A stretch of 64,000 bases of DNA from Membranipora membranacea (lineage: Eukaryota; Bryozoa; Gymnolaemata; Cheilostomatida; Membraniporidae): NCBI GenBank assembly GCA_914767715.1, contig OU612067.1, positions 33,516,162 through 33,580,161 of the forward strand, written 5' to 3'. How positions within the stretch are numbered: the first letter of the stretch is position 1; every line of letters begins with the position of its first letter. The notes beneath the pieces were generated by a model, which had not been told where the DNA came from, ran no database searches, and saw only the letters and a list, made by a program, of their open reading frames with translations. Of this stretch, positions 1-10,650 are shown piece after piece. A program made the translations under genes and the position numbers.

Positions 1-260
1 AGGATAATGAGCTTTTGATATGAATTATGTAATGGAAAATATTACTATGAGCCTGTTAATTTATATCGTTCAATCTGTTCTCACGCTTAATTATCTCCAA
101 AACAACCTTGTATTGAACTGCAGTGAAATTCTCAAAGCTATCACCTACTACTTTGGAGTTGACCAAACTCACAATAGGTGGACACAATTCTTATTTCACA
201 AACTTGTTACCAAGTATAAAGTTATATAAATAAAATTCTGTAAGATATTCTTAAACTAAC

Positions 261-1334
261 CTGCCAGTTTGTCAGGGAATCGATTCTTATCAACGTTCTC
301 CTCGCTCTTAGCGATTGAGTAACTTCTGTCAATCGAATCCATATGGGTCTGAATACGCTGGAAATATAATTGAAGCAAGCTAAAGTAATTATCAAAGCAC
401 TTTAAATCCTATTGAATTTCATTACTTGTGTATTTTTTTCTTTTTCTCTCCGCCTAAGTTTTTTTGTTCTGTCACTGCATGAAAAACATTCCTAAAGATG
501 CTTGTAGCTTGACAATATAAGTATATGTGTGAAAAACAGTTGTCATTCCCTCAGAATATTTCTCAATGTGAGCATATAAGGATATCAGTGATGTTAATGG
601 CCTAACCTGGAACTCTTGCAGAATTGTGTTCTCATGTGATTCCTTGTCCTCTTTATATGCATTCAGTCTTGTGCCAAGATCACCAGGTGTACAAAGGAAT
701 GACTCAGTTGCTAAAGCCTCTCCCAGTACCTTGTGTAGGAAGTGGTATTGGTCCTACAATGATAATACACATTGATTAACTTATTGACCACGGAAAGACT
801 GCTTATGGGCTGTGCGTGCAGGGAACACTACCCGTGGTCTCAGCTGTGACCTAATTACCCTAATCCGTATGCTGTGTTGATAGGGTTCCAACAGTGAAAT
901 TGAATGAGTAATGGGAATTGGATCCACAACCCCAATGAGTACATAGCAGGCTTGAAAATAAGCATCATTAATCCATTTTAAGCATGGTGAGTTGGTGCAT
1001 GTGGTTAGTCAGGCGATTGGTTCCGCAGGAGTCGTGAGCTCGAGTCCCATTGTAGGAGTTTTTTAGATCAATTTAATCTTATTAATTCATACGTGAACAT
1101 TCTGACATTAATATCAGACAGGAGATTCTGGCTAGTTTTATCAATAAACCTGCATGACACCAGAACACAGTGGTATGGTTGAACGAATGAATACAAACCA
1201 GAGTCTGAACCATACAAGGCCTTCTTGTTCTCATCTTTCTAATGCACTCAAGGGGGTTCACTCTCTTTTCTGATTTAGCCTGCTCCAGCAAGTAATCCAG
1301 AGCAATATAAGTTCCTGTGCGCCCAACACCAGCA
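261..1334 (-). pseudogene. D1 catalytic-loop exons, left RPTP copy
   Basis: Exon 1334-1199 encodes the signature loop [19 protein letters not shown] and ends at the VQTL Q-loop before a GTTTGT donor. In an intact gene the Ser-Ala join and the catalytic HC codons come from the preceding exon, and that exon is deleted here. Exon 753-607 starts [10 protein letters not shown], and exon 357-261 starts [10 protein letters not shown] and ends KNRFPDKLA, the linker into D2. These exons remain open and keep good splice sites, so the 3' part of the gene could still be intact beyond the left edge and might in principle be transcribed from another promoter. Confidence 0.8.
985..1060 (+). repeat. tRNA-derived SINE head, left copy
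   Basis: An A-box-like TGGTTAGTCAGG at 1002-1013 and a B-box-like GAGCTCGAGTCCC at 1036-1048 lie at the spacing expected for a tRNA-type RNA polymerase III promoter. The surrounding sequence is not a clean tRNA cloverleaf, so a SINE head is preferred over a tRNA gene. The same sequence occurs at 56620-56695 in the duplicate, so the insertion predates the duplication. Confidence 0.5.
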
Positions 1335-2214
1335 CTACAAATAAATACAAACTGCAACTATTGCCTTTTATCAGGTTGGAGGATGATTCACAACAGCCAT
1401 ATATTTCATCTTTGAACAGTAATGTTTATTTCATCGGGTCAGACAACTCCTGAAAACAATTTTTCGAACCGAATCAAACATCTGATATACTTAGTATGAT
1501 AAATAATATAATCATAGCAGTTCCACAGAAAATCTGGTAAAATGTTAATTAGTTAGAAGTAAGTATTGTATATTTTTCAAAGCATATCTAATTTTAGATA
1601 ACCCGATAGTCAAGCAAGTTTGTAGTAATACTTTAGATGTGTTCCACACAGAAAAGAGGTAACATAATAGGGCAGGCTAACGAAAATCATAAGCAAAACT
1701 GTCTCAAATTAGCCTGATGAGAGGTAATACTATCTATTGCAATTATGCGCATGACATAAATTTAGTTCTCTGTTTCATCATGGAAGAGAGGCTACAAAAT
1801 AATAGCAAGCTTCTTCATCATATATATTTTAACAACCATCTCGAATGACCCTGGAGCCGGATTTTGAATTGAAAATTGATTACATTGTTCTATGATTAGA
1901 TAGCTAACAAAATTTCGGATTTCTTTCCCAGCCCAAACGTGATATAAAAACCTTTAACGGCTACACAAGGATCAATTCATTTATGATGATCAGGCAGATA
2001 CTTTTGGTAATGTAATGTAAAATTTGTGCAGGAAAAGATTCCAAGGCTCTCTTTGCCAAGAATTATTGATGGTGTTAAGAGTTGCCCCCACCAGGGAAGG
2101 CTACTCCAATACTCTGAAAATGATATCACTTAGCAATGATTGCGATTGGCTGAGGCCACCAAGAATCAGTTCTTACACATAAATATCAGTTTGATCATAA
2201 TACTGTCTTTTATT

Positions 2215-2290
2215 AACTTGCTTCGGTAACCGAGTTGGTAGAATGTGTGTTTACTGGTATAAGAGGCTTGGGTTATCTCCCCACTCAAAA
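2215..2290 (+). repeat. Degenerate tRNA-like SINE head
   Basis: TAACCGAGTTGG at 2227-2238 resembles an A box, and GGGTTATCTCCCC at 2270-2282 is a B box with about two mismatches. It is present again at about 57845-57920 in the right duplicate. It is probably an old SINE in the intron and could also be a decayed tRNA gene. Confidence 0.4.
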
Positions 2291-2514
2291 TGAAATATCT
2301 TCATGCAATTTATTAACTTTAACACAGGTGTATCACTGAGCTCAAGATAACTTAGCCTGTTTTAACAAGCATTGTTCGGTTTGTCAAGATGGGCTAACAA
2401 TACATCTGCAATCAAATTGCAGATAGATAGAATAACAAGAACTTCAAAACATTAAAAACTTCCTCACAAATTACTTTTACACATTATGTTACTTTTACAC
2501 GGAAGAAAACCTGT

Positions 2515-2518
2515 TCCG
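2515..2518. other. Deletion junction with TCC microhomology
   Basis: Left of this point the sequence matches the right duplicate up to 58149. Right of it the match resumes at 60908. TCC is shared by both break ends, so the junction is ambiguous by three bases. The missing interval is 58150-60907, 2758 bp, and contains the 3' half of the transmembrane exon and seven downstream coding exons. Confidence 0.9.
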
Positions 2519-4187
2519 ACACCAATGAGAAGTACCACTGAAAGTCCAGTACCGAGTCCGACTGTCAGCTTAAACTGTCCATCTGGTGTCACAGGTACAG
2601 CCTCAGAAACTTGTCCTGAGAGATCTGAAGGTTTCATTTCAAGTACAAATACAATACTTAGAATTAATGTAACAATTTATTGGGACATAATGATAAGTTA
2701 AAATAAAAGTGCACATTTATTATTATTTATCTATATATATATATATAAGACAATTGAAAATAACCATTTATCACATAGCTCCAAACTCAAGTGGAGTTAG
2801 ATAAGCTGTGAGCTCGAGTTTTTCATCCACCTTTTATCATAGAAAAGTAACTTCATAAATAGACAATTTTACTTTCAAATAAGGCTTAGTGTATAATTTT
2901 TTCAGGTAAAAATCTTTATTTGCATTTCATTTAGATTCATTTTGTTACAATGTTTGCTACATTTGTGACTTGTGTAATGAAGGAGTTCATACTCCAAACC
3001 TTTGGAGTATAAATAACAGCAACAACTGCTACATAGCTGCTCCCTTCCACCAAAGGTATATTCCTGTAGCCATTATCTTCCTCTCTGCTGCCGATGGTGA
3101 ACTCAGTAGTACCATTAAATGGAGCTAACTCTGCCGCAACATAACACGGCAACCCGAGATCTCCAGCGTAAGATGAATTGTAGTGTTGACTTTTGTTACA
3201 GATCTGCTCTACTGCTGATAAACTGAACTGTCTCTCCTTCCCTTGGAATATAATCACCCTGTACTTGCTACAAGAGATATGAAATAACTTTTGGTTTTGT
3301 TTTTACTTGCCTTGACTATTTCCCTACTGCAGATGGACGGGATTGACCCTTTAAAGGTATTGCATTCTCCTTCGCAACAAAATTACCGTGACAGTCAGAT
3401 GCCTAATTATGGCTAACAAGTTGTATGTGGATACTCAATATCTGAGCCTATCCATACTAAACCTGATGCTAATCCCTTTTTTAGAATTATCGATCACATT
3501 TTGGTTTTCAGAATACTGATAAACAAAGATGGCACAGCTGGTGAGTCTAAAAAATGGAGCCTTGTCCTAGAAATTTAACATGAATTATTAAGTTTAAAGT
3601 ATGACATCTGCGATGTGAATATCCAAAATTCTTATGGGCTATAGAAAACTATTTAAAATTATTTATCAAACCTTATGTGAATCTTCTTGTTCTCCAGTTC
3701 TACAGCAGAGACTGTGATGCTGGTAGTTTCACCATGAGTACTTAGGGTCGGCTGTAAAGTGAGTTCATCAACTAAAAGAAGGGAGAGACTGTTCAGAGCT
3801 ATTCTTAGGTACATTGATCTGAATATCTTTGTTACATATCGAGCAATTTTTCAAATCGGTTATGAATGGTTATATTTCTCCAGATTCTTGAAAGAATTTG
3901 GATTGTCATATGTGCTCCCATGTCAACAATAGGTTTACATCTGTAGCTTTGGTTTATCATCAATTTATTCATGATAGGTAGGTGATATTATACAAACCTT
4001 TCAATTCTGTGCAAAGTGTGAAATTATGTTGTGGACTTTCTCCTGCACTATTTATTGCACTAACTGTGCACAGTATCAGAGAGGCTGATGTGAAGCCACA
4101 TACGTCAGTGACTGTTGACTGGTCGCTAGCCTTCACATTCAAATATGAACGGTTCGTTCCCCCTTTATCTTCATAGTAACAATAGTT
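2518..4187 (-). pseudogene. Membrane-proximal and transmembrane exons, left RPTP copy
   Basis: Exon 4187-3998 is the second half of an FN3 module, with the CGF...SASLIL core. Exon 3771-3672 and exon 3267-3000 encode the membrane-proximal region shared by many RPTPs, including the YRVIIFQGK start and the CYVAAEL core. Exon 2830-2779 is the short TAYLTP exon, and its donor is CT rather than GT at 2778-2777. Exon 2624-2518 holds the start of the transmembrane helix (VGLGTGLSVV) but is cut off at 2518 by the deletion. Reading on from the break gives a stop within about 20 codons, so the copy would lack a complete membrane anchor and stop-transfer arginines. Confidence 0.8.
2731..2747. repeat. (AT)n microsatellite
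   Basis: A short AT run in an intron. The matching place in the right copy (61202-61239) is expanded and interrupted. Confidence 0.8.
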
Positions 4188-4453
4188 CTACAATACATAC
4201 TGATTATAGAGCTAATCATGATAACCATGTGAAAGCACAAATAGTCCTATCACAGACAAGTGACAACTTAATTGAAGCACTCATAGTGAAACGCAATATC
4301 GATATCATTACTATCCCGCTCTAAACTTTAATGTGTGTAATTTCCTAATAGCTAAATGTTTAATAATATTGAATATTGTAGTATATTTTACGATTCCAAC
4401 ATTTTGTAGGGTTCCAACAGTATTTCACAAATAAACACATAACTATTATTTAC

Positions 4454-5354
4454 CAGATAATTAGATATCACTCAGTTTGGGAAGCCAGGAGGTCTGATGT
4501 CCATAGTTACACAGCTGGCGTTTGTATTTGTTTGTAATACAGGTGGGTCATAGGGTCCTGAAAAGATATGAAAATTCAATAAATAAGAAGTCCCACAGCT
4601 CATTCTTAGAGACTTATTTTTTATTAGGTCAAAGATTTGATATAATTAATCGTTGACTTCATGTAGCAATTATTTACCATTGCTGTATCTGTGCAAACAT
4701 TATATTGTATCCAAAAATTCAACAGCACCGGAATCAAATGAAATATAACAAAATTGCCAAAATAAACCATCAATATGGTGGGGACTGCACTGAAAAATTC
4801 CTCACACATAGTTAATAGCTTTACGCCATAAATGAGGATTTTACTTGTAGATTAGCCTATCAAATGTTTGTTTACTCACTTAGTTCCCACGTACGATTAT
4901 TCCATACACCAACTGAGCTCAGGTTATGGTTATTTGTAGCAGTACTATCTAGAGTGTAATTGGTATATGCTTGTAGATTTTCTACACTAACATTGCGATT
5001 CAGACCAGTATAATTGAGCTGAATCTTATCATTCATTCTGGGTACCACACTATATGACTGAAAGTGATCACAATAAGACTCAGGCTCCTGTAAATATTCA
5101 AGAGAAAAACCTTACCAAGCAAAAATACTTCGAAACCGACAGCTTATGCCAATGCTATAAGTAAAGCTGCGTCATACCAATTCACATATATTAAGGACAT
5201 TTATGTATCAATGATCAGAAGGTTATGTATTAACATGATGTGTAAGCAAAGTTCACGCGAGTACTCACCAACCAGGAAATTACCACTCTCACTCTTTCTG
5301 TACCATTTACCAAATAGTTTTCATCATCAAGAGTAACTCCTAGAAGGGAAGGTC
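4454..5354 (-). pseudogene. FN3 exons of the left RPTP copy
   Basis: Four minus-strand exons form two fibronectin type III-like modules, each split by one intron as in the central gene. 5354-5269 starts with a GPSLLGV stretch and ends before a GTGAGT donor. 5087-4880 carries several N-x-S/T glycosylation sites and ends in a WNNRTWEL stretch. 4557-4454 is a proline-rich first half beginning GPYDPPV. The TGA lies near its end, at 4472-4474, where the right copy reads GGA. The module's second half is exon 4187-3998, listed under the next entry. Upstream of 5354 the homology runs into LINE-like sequence, so more N-terminal exons are either lost or far away. Confidence 0.75.
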
Positions 5355-5619
5355 CTGTTGAAATGAAAAAAAATATTAAACAAAATAATTAATAATACTA
5401 GCAAGCATGATTTGCAGACGGCGTTGTGTTGTGCAACAAAGACAGTTAGAGGGATAATAGAAGAACAACTGAGTGGCAGTGACCGAGTACATGTCGCCTC
5501 ATGAGGAGAGTAGGAAATTGATGCTGAAGAATTGCAACCAGGATGATTACACGGAACTGCCAGCTGTACTGCATTTCAATTGGAACCATGATTGATAGAG
5601 ACGGAGTATGGGGTGCTGA
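5355..5619. other. Breakpoint region between RPTP copy and LINE
   Basis: The first 50 bases are A/T-rich intron-like sequence. From about 5410 a different sequence begins that does not look like receptor intron. Plus-strand frames give short open stretches separated by stops, including a block around 5510-5590, with no family I recognise. It may be the 5' flank of the following LINE fragment or another decayed element. Confidence 0.35.
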
Positions 5620-6250
5620 GACGGATTGGAGCTGCATGGATCCGATGGAGAGACCTTACAGGAGTACTGTGTGATAAGAAGATTCCTGTCAAACTCAAGG
5701 ATTTTCTTTGTAAGCTATAACTCTCCTGTATGGGAACAAAACCTTGCCCATTGCCATACATTCAACAATACTAACATCGAAGTTGTGAACTCCTTCACCT
5801 ATCTGGGCACAGTGTTATCTAATAAACTAGACTTTACACTTAGTACCGAGAGGACCATCAGGAAAGCTCATAGCAGAACTCACATACTTGCCAAGCTCTG
5901 CCATCTAGGCATAAAGGAGAAAATCATACGAACGTGTTACACATCTTTTATAGAAAGTGTTATCAGCTACAATCTAGTGGTAGTCTTTAAACATCTCAAA
6001 TCAGACTCCCCTCGAAGACTAAAACAACTTATCAGTACTGCAGAATACCTAGCAGGCGGTCAATCTTTTACTAATACACAAGACCTATATGCACATAAAC
6101 TGAAAACCAAGAGCCTGAGAATGGCTGCTGGCAACCATTGTGATCCAGTGCTAACATTAACAACGCTTCCATCAGGCCGGTTTCAGAAATAAAACAACGA
6201 ACTCAGCTACGCTCTAATTGTTTTAGGGCCCACTCCGTCAGGTATTTGAA
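5620..6250 (+). mobile_element. LINE fragment, reverse transcriptase C-terminal region
   Basis: An open frame to 6192 contains the FTYLGTVLSNKLDF block typical of the region just after the reverse transcriptase palm in many non-LTR retrotransposons (the YLG..ID..L motif), then a conserved FIESV stretch. After a frame change near 6170 the sequence resembles the arginine-rich end seen in LINE ORF2 proteins (RTQLRSNCFRAHSV). The catalytic FADD box and endonuclease are absent, so this is a 5'-truncated dead copy. The clade is not assigned; CR1/L2-like or Jockey-like are both possible. It sits exactly where the left receptor duplicate stops, so it may have displaced the receptor's 5' exons. Confidence 0.7.
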
Positions 6251-6675
6251 CACAGTTTTTTCGTAAATAGATTTGAAGTGTAATTTTTATATACAATTTT
6301 ATTCCATATATCATTTTATATCTATATATTTTTACATTACAATCAAACTGAGCTTACTTTTAGAGAATATTTTTAGAGAGCACCCACATAAACGTTTTTA
6401 TTTCTCTTCCTGAGACAATACAATACATACATACATACATACAGATGAGGATGGTGAGGTGCATTTGGATGGCGTTTAAAGGTGATGTAAGCTATATACT
6501 TCTTGGAGGTATGAGTATGTAGTGGTGATTGACATTCGGGCCATTGAGGTGCACAGTTGGGGTCTATTAGCATCCATGGATTTAAATTCTCATCAACAGT
6601 CTAAGGTAAGAAGGGATTCCTGTCAGTTCCTTGCTCTTTATTTACATTCCTTGAAAATAGTTTTATTTAGGGTCA
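6251..6675. other. AT-rich spacer with (ACAT)n
   Basis: This is the tail of the LINE fragment followed by simple sequence. A (ACAT)n run lies at 6424-6442. TTATTTAGGGTCAA at about 6663-6676 recurs in inverted form at 7772-7803, near the edge of the composite repeat. No credible coding exon was seen. Confidence 0.4.
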
Positions 6676-7814
6676 ATGTAAACCATGCTTCTAGGTCTTA
6701 TGCGATGACTAGCAATGCGTATCTTTTCTGAAGGTGATCAGTGTGCATAGATCAGTGGAGATCTCTTGAGTCATGAATGAGGTTTAACTTAAACTTAGAT
6801 TGTTTTGTTTTAGTGTTCAGGTATTGACCTCAACCCAAACGAGAGGCTACGGGGTCAGTATAGCAGCTGCGGTCAGATGACACAGCTCCGTGAAAACACT
6901 GCTGAACGTAGCGGGAATAAAGATAAAATTAGAATTACTCGTTACTATGTGAGACATGTCTTCACAGAAAAAAAAGAAGACATTTGATACATCCATCCAT
7001 TAGCTAAAGTTATTGCTTTCATGGCTAGCTGAGCACTTCCCAGCCATGCGAGACTTTGAATCGACAGCTGAGTGACCCACCTTTGTAAGTCACTCAGTGC
7101 ATTAAAGTGCATACCTCATTGGCAAACTCTCTAAAAAATTTTTGGAAAACCATAGGCTGCAAGTCTGCGGTAGGGGCTATACCATAAAGCGTTTTGGATG
7201 ATAGGTATCTTTTTTTGTTGGCATTGTCTGATACCCATTATCTGCTCCCCTGATTTCTGCAGGGAGATAAACCCTGGAGTTACGGCATGGTGTCATCTCT
7301 TCTAAAGTTAGGGCACCAAAATTTCATATTTATTCTAAGAACATCCGTGTTTGAATTTAAGAATACTTAAAATTCTATGCAAGGTTTTAACAGTTAGTAA
7401 CCCTGTCAAAAAAATTGCGCAGTGGGGATTTATTAGTACTGGGCTTGAGTAAAGTGAGGTAATGATCTTTTTTTTATATGTAGGGTTGTCAGCTATTCAA
7501 TATCTGGTTTGCCCATAATCTGTAGGAATGGTGTATAGTAAGAGGTTGAAGCTGACTGTTGGACGACTGATGTGTGTGTTGAATTAATCAAATCAGTGCA
7601 GACTTTATGGTGCTGGCATTTAATCCCTTGACTCCAAATGACTGCTAAAATATGACCCCGACATGTGTAGGCGTAATAATTCAAGTTCATACTGAGCTTT
7701 GCTAGCTGGCAATCGTATTTAAAGGGATTGAATATCGACTGCCACTTGTAAATAGTAAACAGATTTCTACCTTGACCCTAAATAAAATTATTTAGGGTCA
7801 ATTTAGTAATTATC

Positions 7815-7965
7815 TTTGTTTCTATTAGTGAAAGAGATAGTGACCGCTGCTTCAGAGAGGAGGAAGGCCATTATGGAGCTTACATATCAGAAGAGAAGGT
7901 CACATCAGAAAATGGACCGCAGATCTGTGACAAGTTTCGAGTGTTACACACTTACCTGACCGAGG
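7815..7965 (+). mobile_element. Basic exon of the composite repeat, copy 1
   Basis: After a CTATTAG acceptor-like sequence the frame reads VKEIVTAASERR and then a Lys/Arg-rich stretch (MELTYQKRR) before a stop. In copy 2 (about 40412-40560) the same frame is broken after ELT. The upstream exon that should join it is missing from this copy. The charge suggests a DNA-binding or nuclear-localisation segment of a transposase, but I recognise no domain. Confidence 0.35.
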
Positions 7966-8399
7966 CAAGATGTTGACCTTGGTATACATAGCTGATATTC
8001 AGACCACTCTATTTTTTTTAAAATGACCATGAATTGTGATTATGTGATGAGCATCTGCTAATGAAAAAAAAATTACATACTTGTTTGGGGCTGTGTAGAA
8101 CAGCATTTGTTTTTGGTTAGTGTGTTGGCTCATATAAAATTAAATATATGTCCTTGTTTGTAGGAAACCAGCATTCCAAGGCTTTCTTTTTAGATCTATA
8201 TGCTTAGATGATTTGTGCAAACCAACCAAGAGGAGTCCTACCTTCAAATATACAACATGACACTGGACCATCTGGAATTGTTTTTCAATTCCATGCGAGC
8301 AAGTGATTATCTTGTACTGGATGAAAATAACCAGTGTGGAAGATAATACAGCTGTGGCATTTCACAAAAGAAATCAAGTACTTAATATGTTCAATTATC

Positions 8400-8635
8400 A
8401 TGTCTACTGAGATGCTAAAAGACATGGAACAGGACTATCAAATGTGGTCGATGAATCTGCTAGGTGATTTTATTGTCAAGAGATGGAGGGAGGATATGCT
8501 ACCTGACTTACTCAAGAGAGACAAGCCAGAGGACATTTATCAAATGGAGGAGACTGGATTGTGTTGTATCACTTGCATACAGACAAAACTCTCGATTTCC
8601 CATAAAGTGTTTAACAAAACAATGATAATATGAAT
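8400..8635 (+). mobile_element. Pogo/Tigger-like transposase fragment, copy 1
   Basis: The frame reads KRWREDMLPDLLKR then KPEDIYQMEETGL, matching the region around the first catalytic Asp of Tigger/pogo transposases, usually written as PEDIYN.DETGL. Here the metal-binding Asp of DETG is Glu, and a small frameshift follows; an alternate frame continues HTDKTLDFP, as expected for the family. Only about 80 codons are recognisable. No HTH or CENPB-type DNA-binding domain was found nearby. Confidence 0.6.
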
Positions 8636-9299
8636 GAGTCAGATTGCAATATTTTACTCATTATCTTCAGGTATGAGGTATTGTGCTCAGTTTAGGAGCT
8701 ACGGAGTCGTGGATTTGAGAACTAATAAGCTTCTGGATATCAAAGCTGTAACACCGAGTAGCTTGAAAGTCAGGTCTCTTTGCTGTTTTATTTAGGAATC
8801 AGGAAGAAACTTGCGAGTTGAAGAGGGAAAGTATGTGCCACTTACTTTAATTGGGGAAGTTTTTGTAATTCTCAAATCTCAAAAAGTACCTCCATGTTGC
8901 ATTAAAGACACTGACCTGATCTTACAAACTGTGTAAAGCTGTTGTTGCAAGTTGTTGTAATTACCCTAATTTTTCATGTAAACAATAAGCAAGTATTTTG
9001 TCGATCATGTTGGAAACCGAGCAATGAAAGAAAAGTACACCACAGCAGTTAAGATTGTGAATGCAAGAGTGTTGTAATTTAGTACATCCGATATCGCAAT
9101 CCCCAAAAGGGTAATCAGAAAAACCTTAAAATATTTATTTACCCAAATTATTTGATCTGACAATGTCCTAATAGCCCCAGTGGGCAGATTGCATCGTAAG
9201 TTCAATGAAGTATTGCACTGATGAGAAGTTAGCTTATCGCTATAATTATTATGATTATTGTTATTACTATTATTACATTTTGTTATGAAGAATGGGCAG

Positions 9300-9665
9300 T
9301 GACGGTGTTTGTTTTCTGCAGTTCCAATTGTTCCATCAGAGGCAGATGTATTTCGGGTCTTCAAGATGATGCCAATACTGAGCCCACAGAGGAGGGCAAC
9401 AATCTTTTTCTTGTCCTTGACATTGATCAGGTATCGTGTCTATGGAGAACAATAAAGCTTCAGGTCCTGAGGGTCTTCCTAATGAGTTTGAAGCTACATT
9501 TTTTGAATTTCTGGCAGTTGATGTGTGAAATCTATAACAAAGCCTTTGACTAAGAGGTCAAGAATTCAATGACTGACGCTGTCACCATCTTTCTGAATAA
9601 AAACGGCAATCAACCTGATAAAAAAAAAGAGAGACCATCATCACTAATTAATGGCGATTATTAGC
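9300..9665 (+). mobile_element. Tx1/L1-like LINE reverse transcriptase fragment, copy 1
   Basis: Across two frames the sequence gives the acidic TEPTEEGNNL region, then NNKA.GPEGLP. at about 9445-9475 (the fingers motif of LINE reverse transcriptases), and finally RPSSLINGDY, the usual RPISLLNVDYK region of L1/Tx1-type elements. Stops and frameshifts occur throughout. Copy 2 keeps the KAPGPEGLPYEF form better. Confidence 0.6.
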
Positions 9666-9694
9666 CGTATCACTTACCGCCATTGGTGTGTGGG

Positions 9695-9718
9695 TATATA
9701 TATATATATATATATATA
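9695..9718. repeat. (AT)n microsatellite
   Basis: The AT run marks the left edge of a roughly 440-bp segment that is present here but absent from copy 2. Copy 2 jumps from a shorter AT run directly to CAACAAGAAAGGACGG. Confidence 0.8.
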
Positions 9719-10145
9719 AACTGTTTGTTGGTTCATCTTTGACAAAGGACATTAACCAAAATGTAACCATCATAATATAGTTGTCTTACATCATGTTACA
9801 GTCGCAGAAATTTGATGTACTGATCGACATGCAGTCACAGTGTCTTCATAAAGTACACCAAGTCTCCGCTGCGCCAATCAAAGTGGGAATGTATAAGAAA
9901 TTATCTTAATGGAATGTCCAGCTTTTGAAATACTTTGATAAAAGTACAAGGTGAGGATGACAGCCAAGTGCCACAAGCTCCTGTCCAACATTTGAATAAC
10001 GCTTTAGAGCGCCAAGAAGTCATAAGAACCTGTGTTAGTTTATGGCTACAAAGTGAGCAGTTAAGGGAATGCTGCATGGTTATACTTCCAATGGGTTGCC
10101 TACTTAGGTTGTATAAAAACAACTTATGCAAGTTCCTGGGATCAA
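9705..10145. repeat. Segment present only in composite copy 1
   Basis: Copy 2 lacks this stretch. Its right edge is TCAACAAGAAAG, where copy 2 resumes. Short frames on both strands (about 9901-10159) give no recognisable family. It is either an insertion here or, more simply, a deletion from copy 2 between AT-rich ends. Confidence 0.6.
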
Positions 10146-10194
10146 CAAGAAAGTTTTAGAAAGGACGGCGAAAGCAGTAAAAAGCTACAACATA

Positions 10195-10650
10195 TAAAAC
10201 TATGGGTATTCTTGTGGCCTGATCCATGATGAAACTAAAATTCAAGACGACCTAGTGATCACAAAAGGTGAAGACGGTGACTTACGCATTGTCCGCTATG
10301 TGGACACCTGGCATGAAGAGAATTTATTACATTAGACTAAAGGATAGATTAACCAAGCGTGGAATAGCAAAACATGATAAAAATAACATTCTAGGGCCAT
10401 AGTGGAGTTCAATTTCCGTTAGCGCAATACCCTCGGAACATAGTTAAGGCTTCAGAACTATATGCTGAACGGGGTTTCGTCCAACTTCATGATTATTGGT
10501 TTAAGGCTGACTAAATTATGATGGATGGTGGGCAAGAAAACAGGAATTACATGAACAAAATAATGCCGGAGACCAGCAAACCATGCATATTCTTATGTGC
10601 CAAGATTTCTGCCACATTGCCAAAAAATATGCAATAATAAATATTGAAGT
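10195..10650 (+). mobile_element. P-element-like transposase core fragment, copy 1
   Basis: The frame gives GYSCGLIHDETKIQDDLV followed, after a frame break, by the GVRFPLAQYPR..VKASELY region and MMDGGQENRNYMN. This is the layout of the RNase H-like core of P-element/THAP-type transposases found in many aquatic invertebrates: a block with a conserved HDE, then a DG..ENR block. Stops make it inactive. Copy 2 (42230-42680) is better preserved. Confidence 0.5.

Larger units (their letters stand above)
1..4830. repeat. Segmental duplication, left copy
   Basis: Read side by side, this stretch matches 55714-64000 in the same orientation, exons and introns alike, with scattered substitutions and small indels. 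Position 1 pairs with 55714. Four larger differences are visible: a 2.76-kb segment (58150-60907 on the right) is missing here; a TTAA-flanked 491-bp element (62930-63420) is missing here; about 85 bp near 770-860 are present only here; and about 90 bp near 61075-61165 are present only on the right. Conservation of introns as well as exons argues for a recent duplication. The right copy reaches the window edge, so the true length is unknown. Confidence 0.93.
261..5354 (-). pseudogene. Receptor tyrosine phosphatase, damaged left paralogue
   Basis: Minus-strand exons, in gene order, are 5354-5269 and 5087-4880 (FN3 module), 4557-4454 and 4187-3998 (FN3 module), 3771-3672, 3267-3000 and 2830-2779 (membrane-proximal), 2624-2518 (truncated transmembrane exon), 1334-1199 (active-site exon of D1), 753-607 and 357-261 (end of D1 and linker). 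D2 would lie beyond position 1. Three lesions are seen by comparison with the right paralogue: an in-frame TGA at 4472-4474 where the paralogue has Gly; the donor after exon 2830-2779 reads CT instead of GT; and a deletion fuses the transmembrane exon directly to intron sequence upstream of the active-site exon. The exons for the phosphotyrosine loop, the WPD loop and the catalytic Cys codon are lost. It is very likely a pseudogene, although a short truncated product cannot be excluded. Confidence 0.85.

Noticed and set aside
985-1060. A functional tRNA gene
   Set aside because: A and B boxes are present, but I cannot fold a complete acceptor stem and anticodon arm by eye. A SINE head in an intron, copied in the duplication, fits better.
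2486-2701. A 71-codon plus-strand frame over the left transmembrane exon
   Set aside because: It is the antisense shadow of the minus-strand membrane-proximal and transmembrane exon and has no homology of its own.
9005-9364. Minus-strand 119-codon frame in the composite repeat
   Set aside because: It overlaps the LINE fragment on the other strand and is rich in low-complexity Asn runs from AT repeats. No family resemblance.
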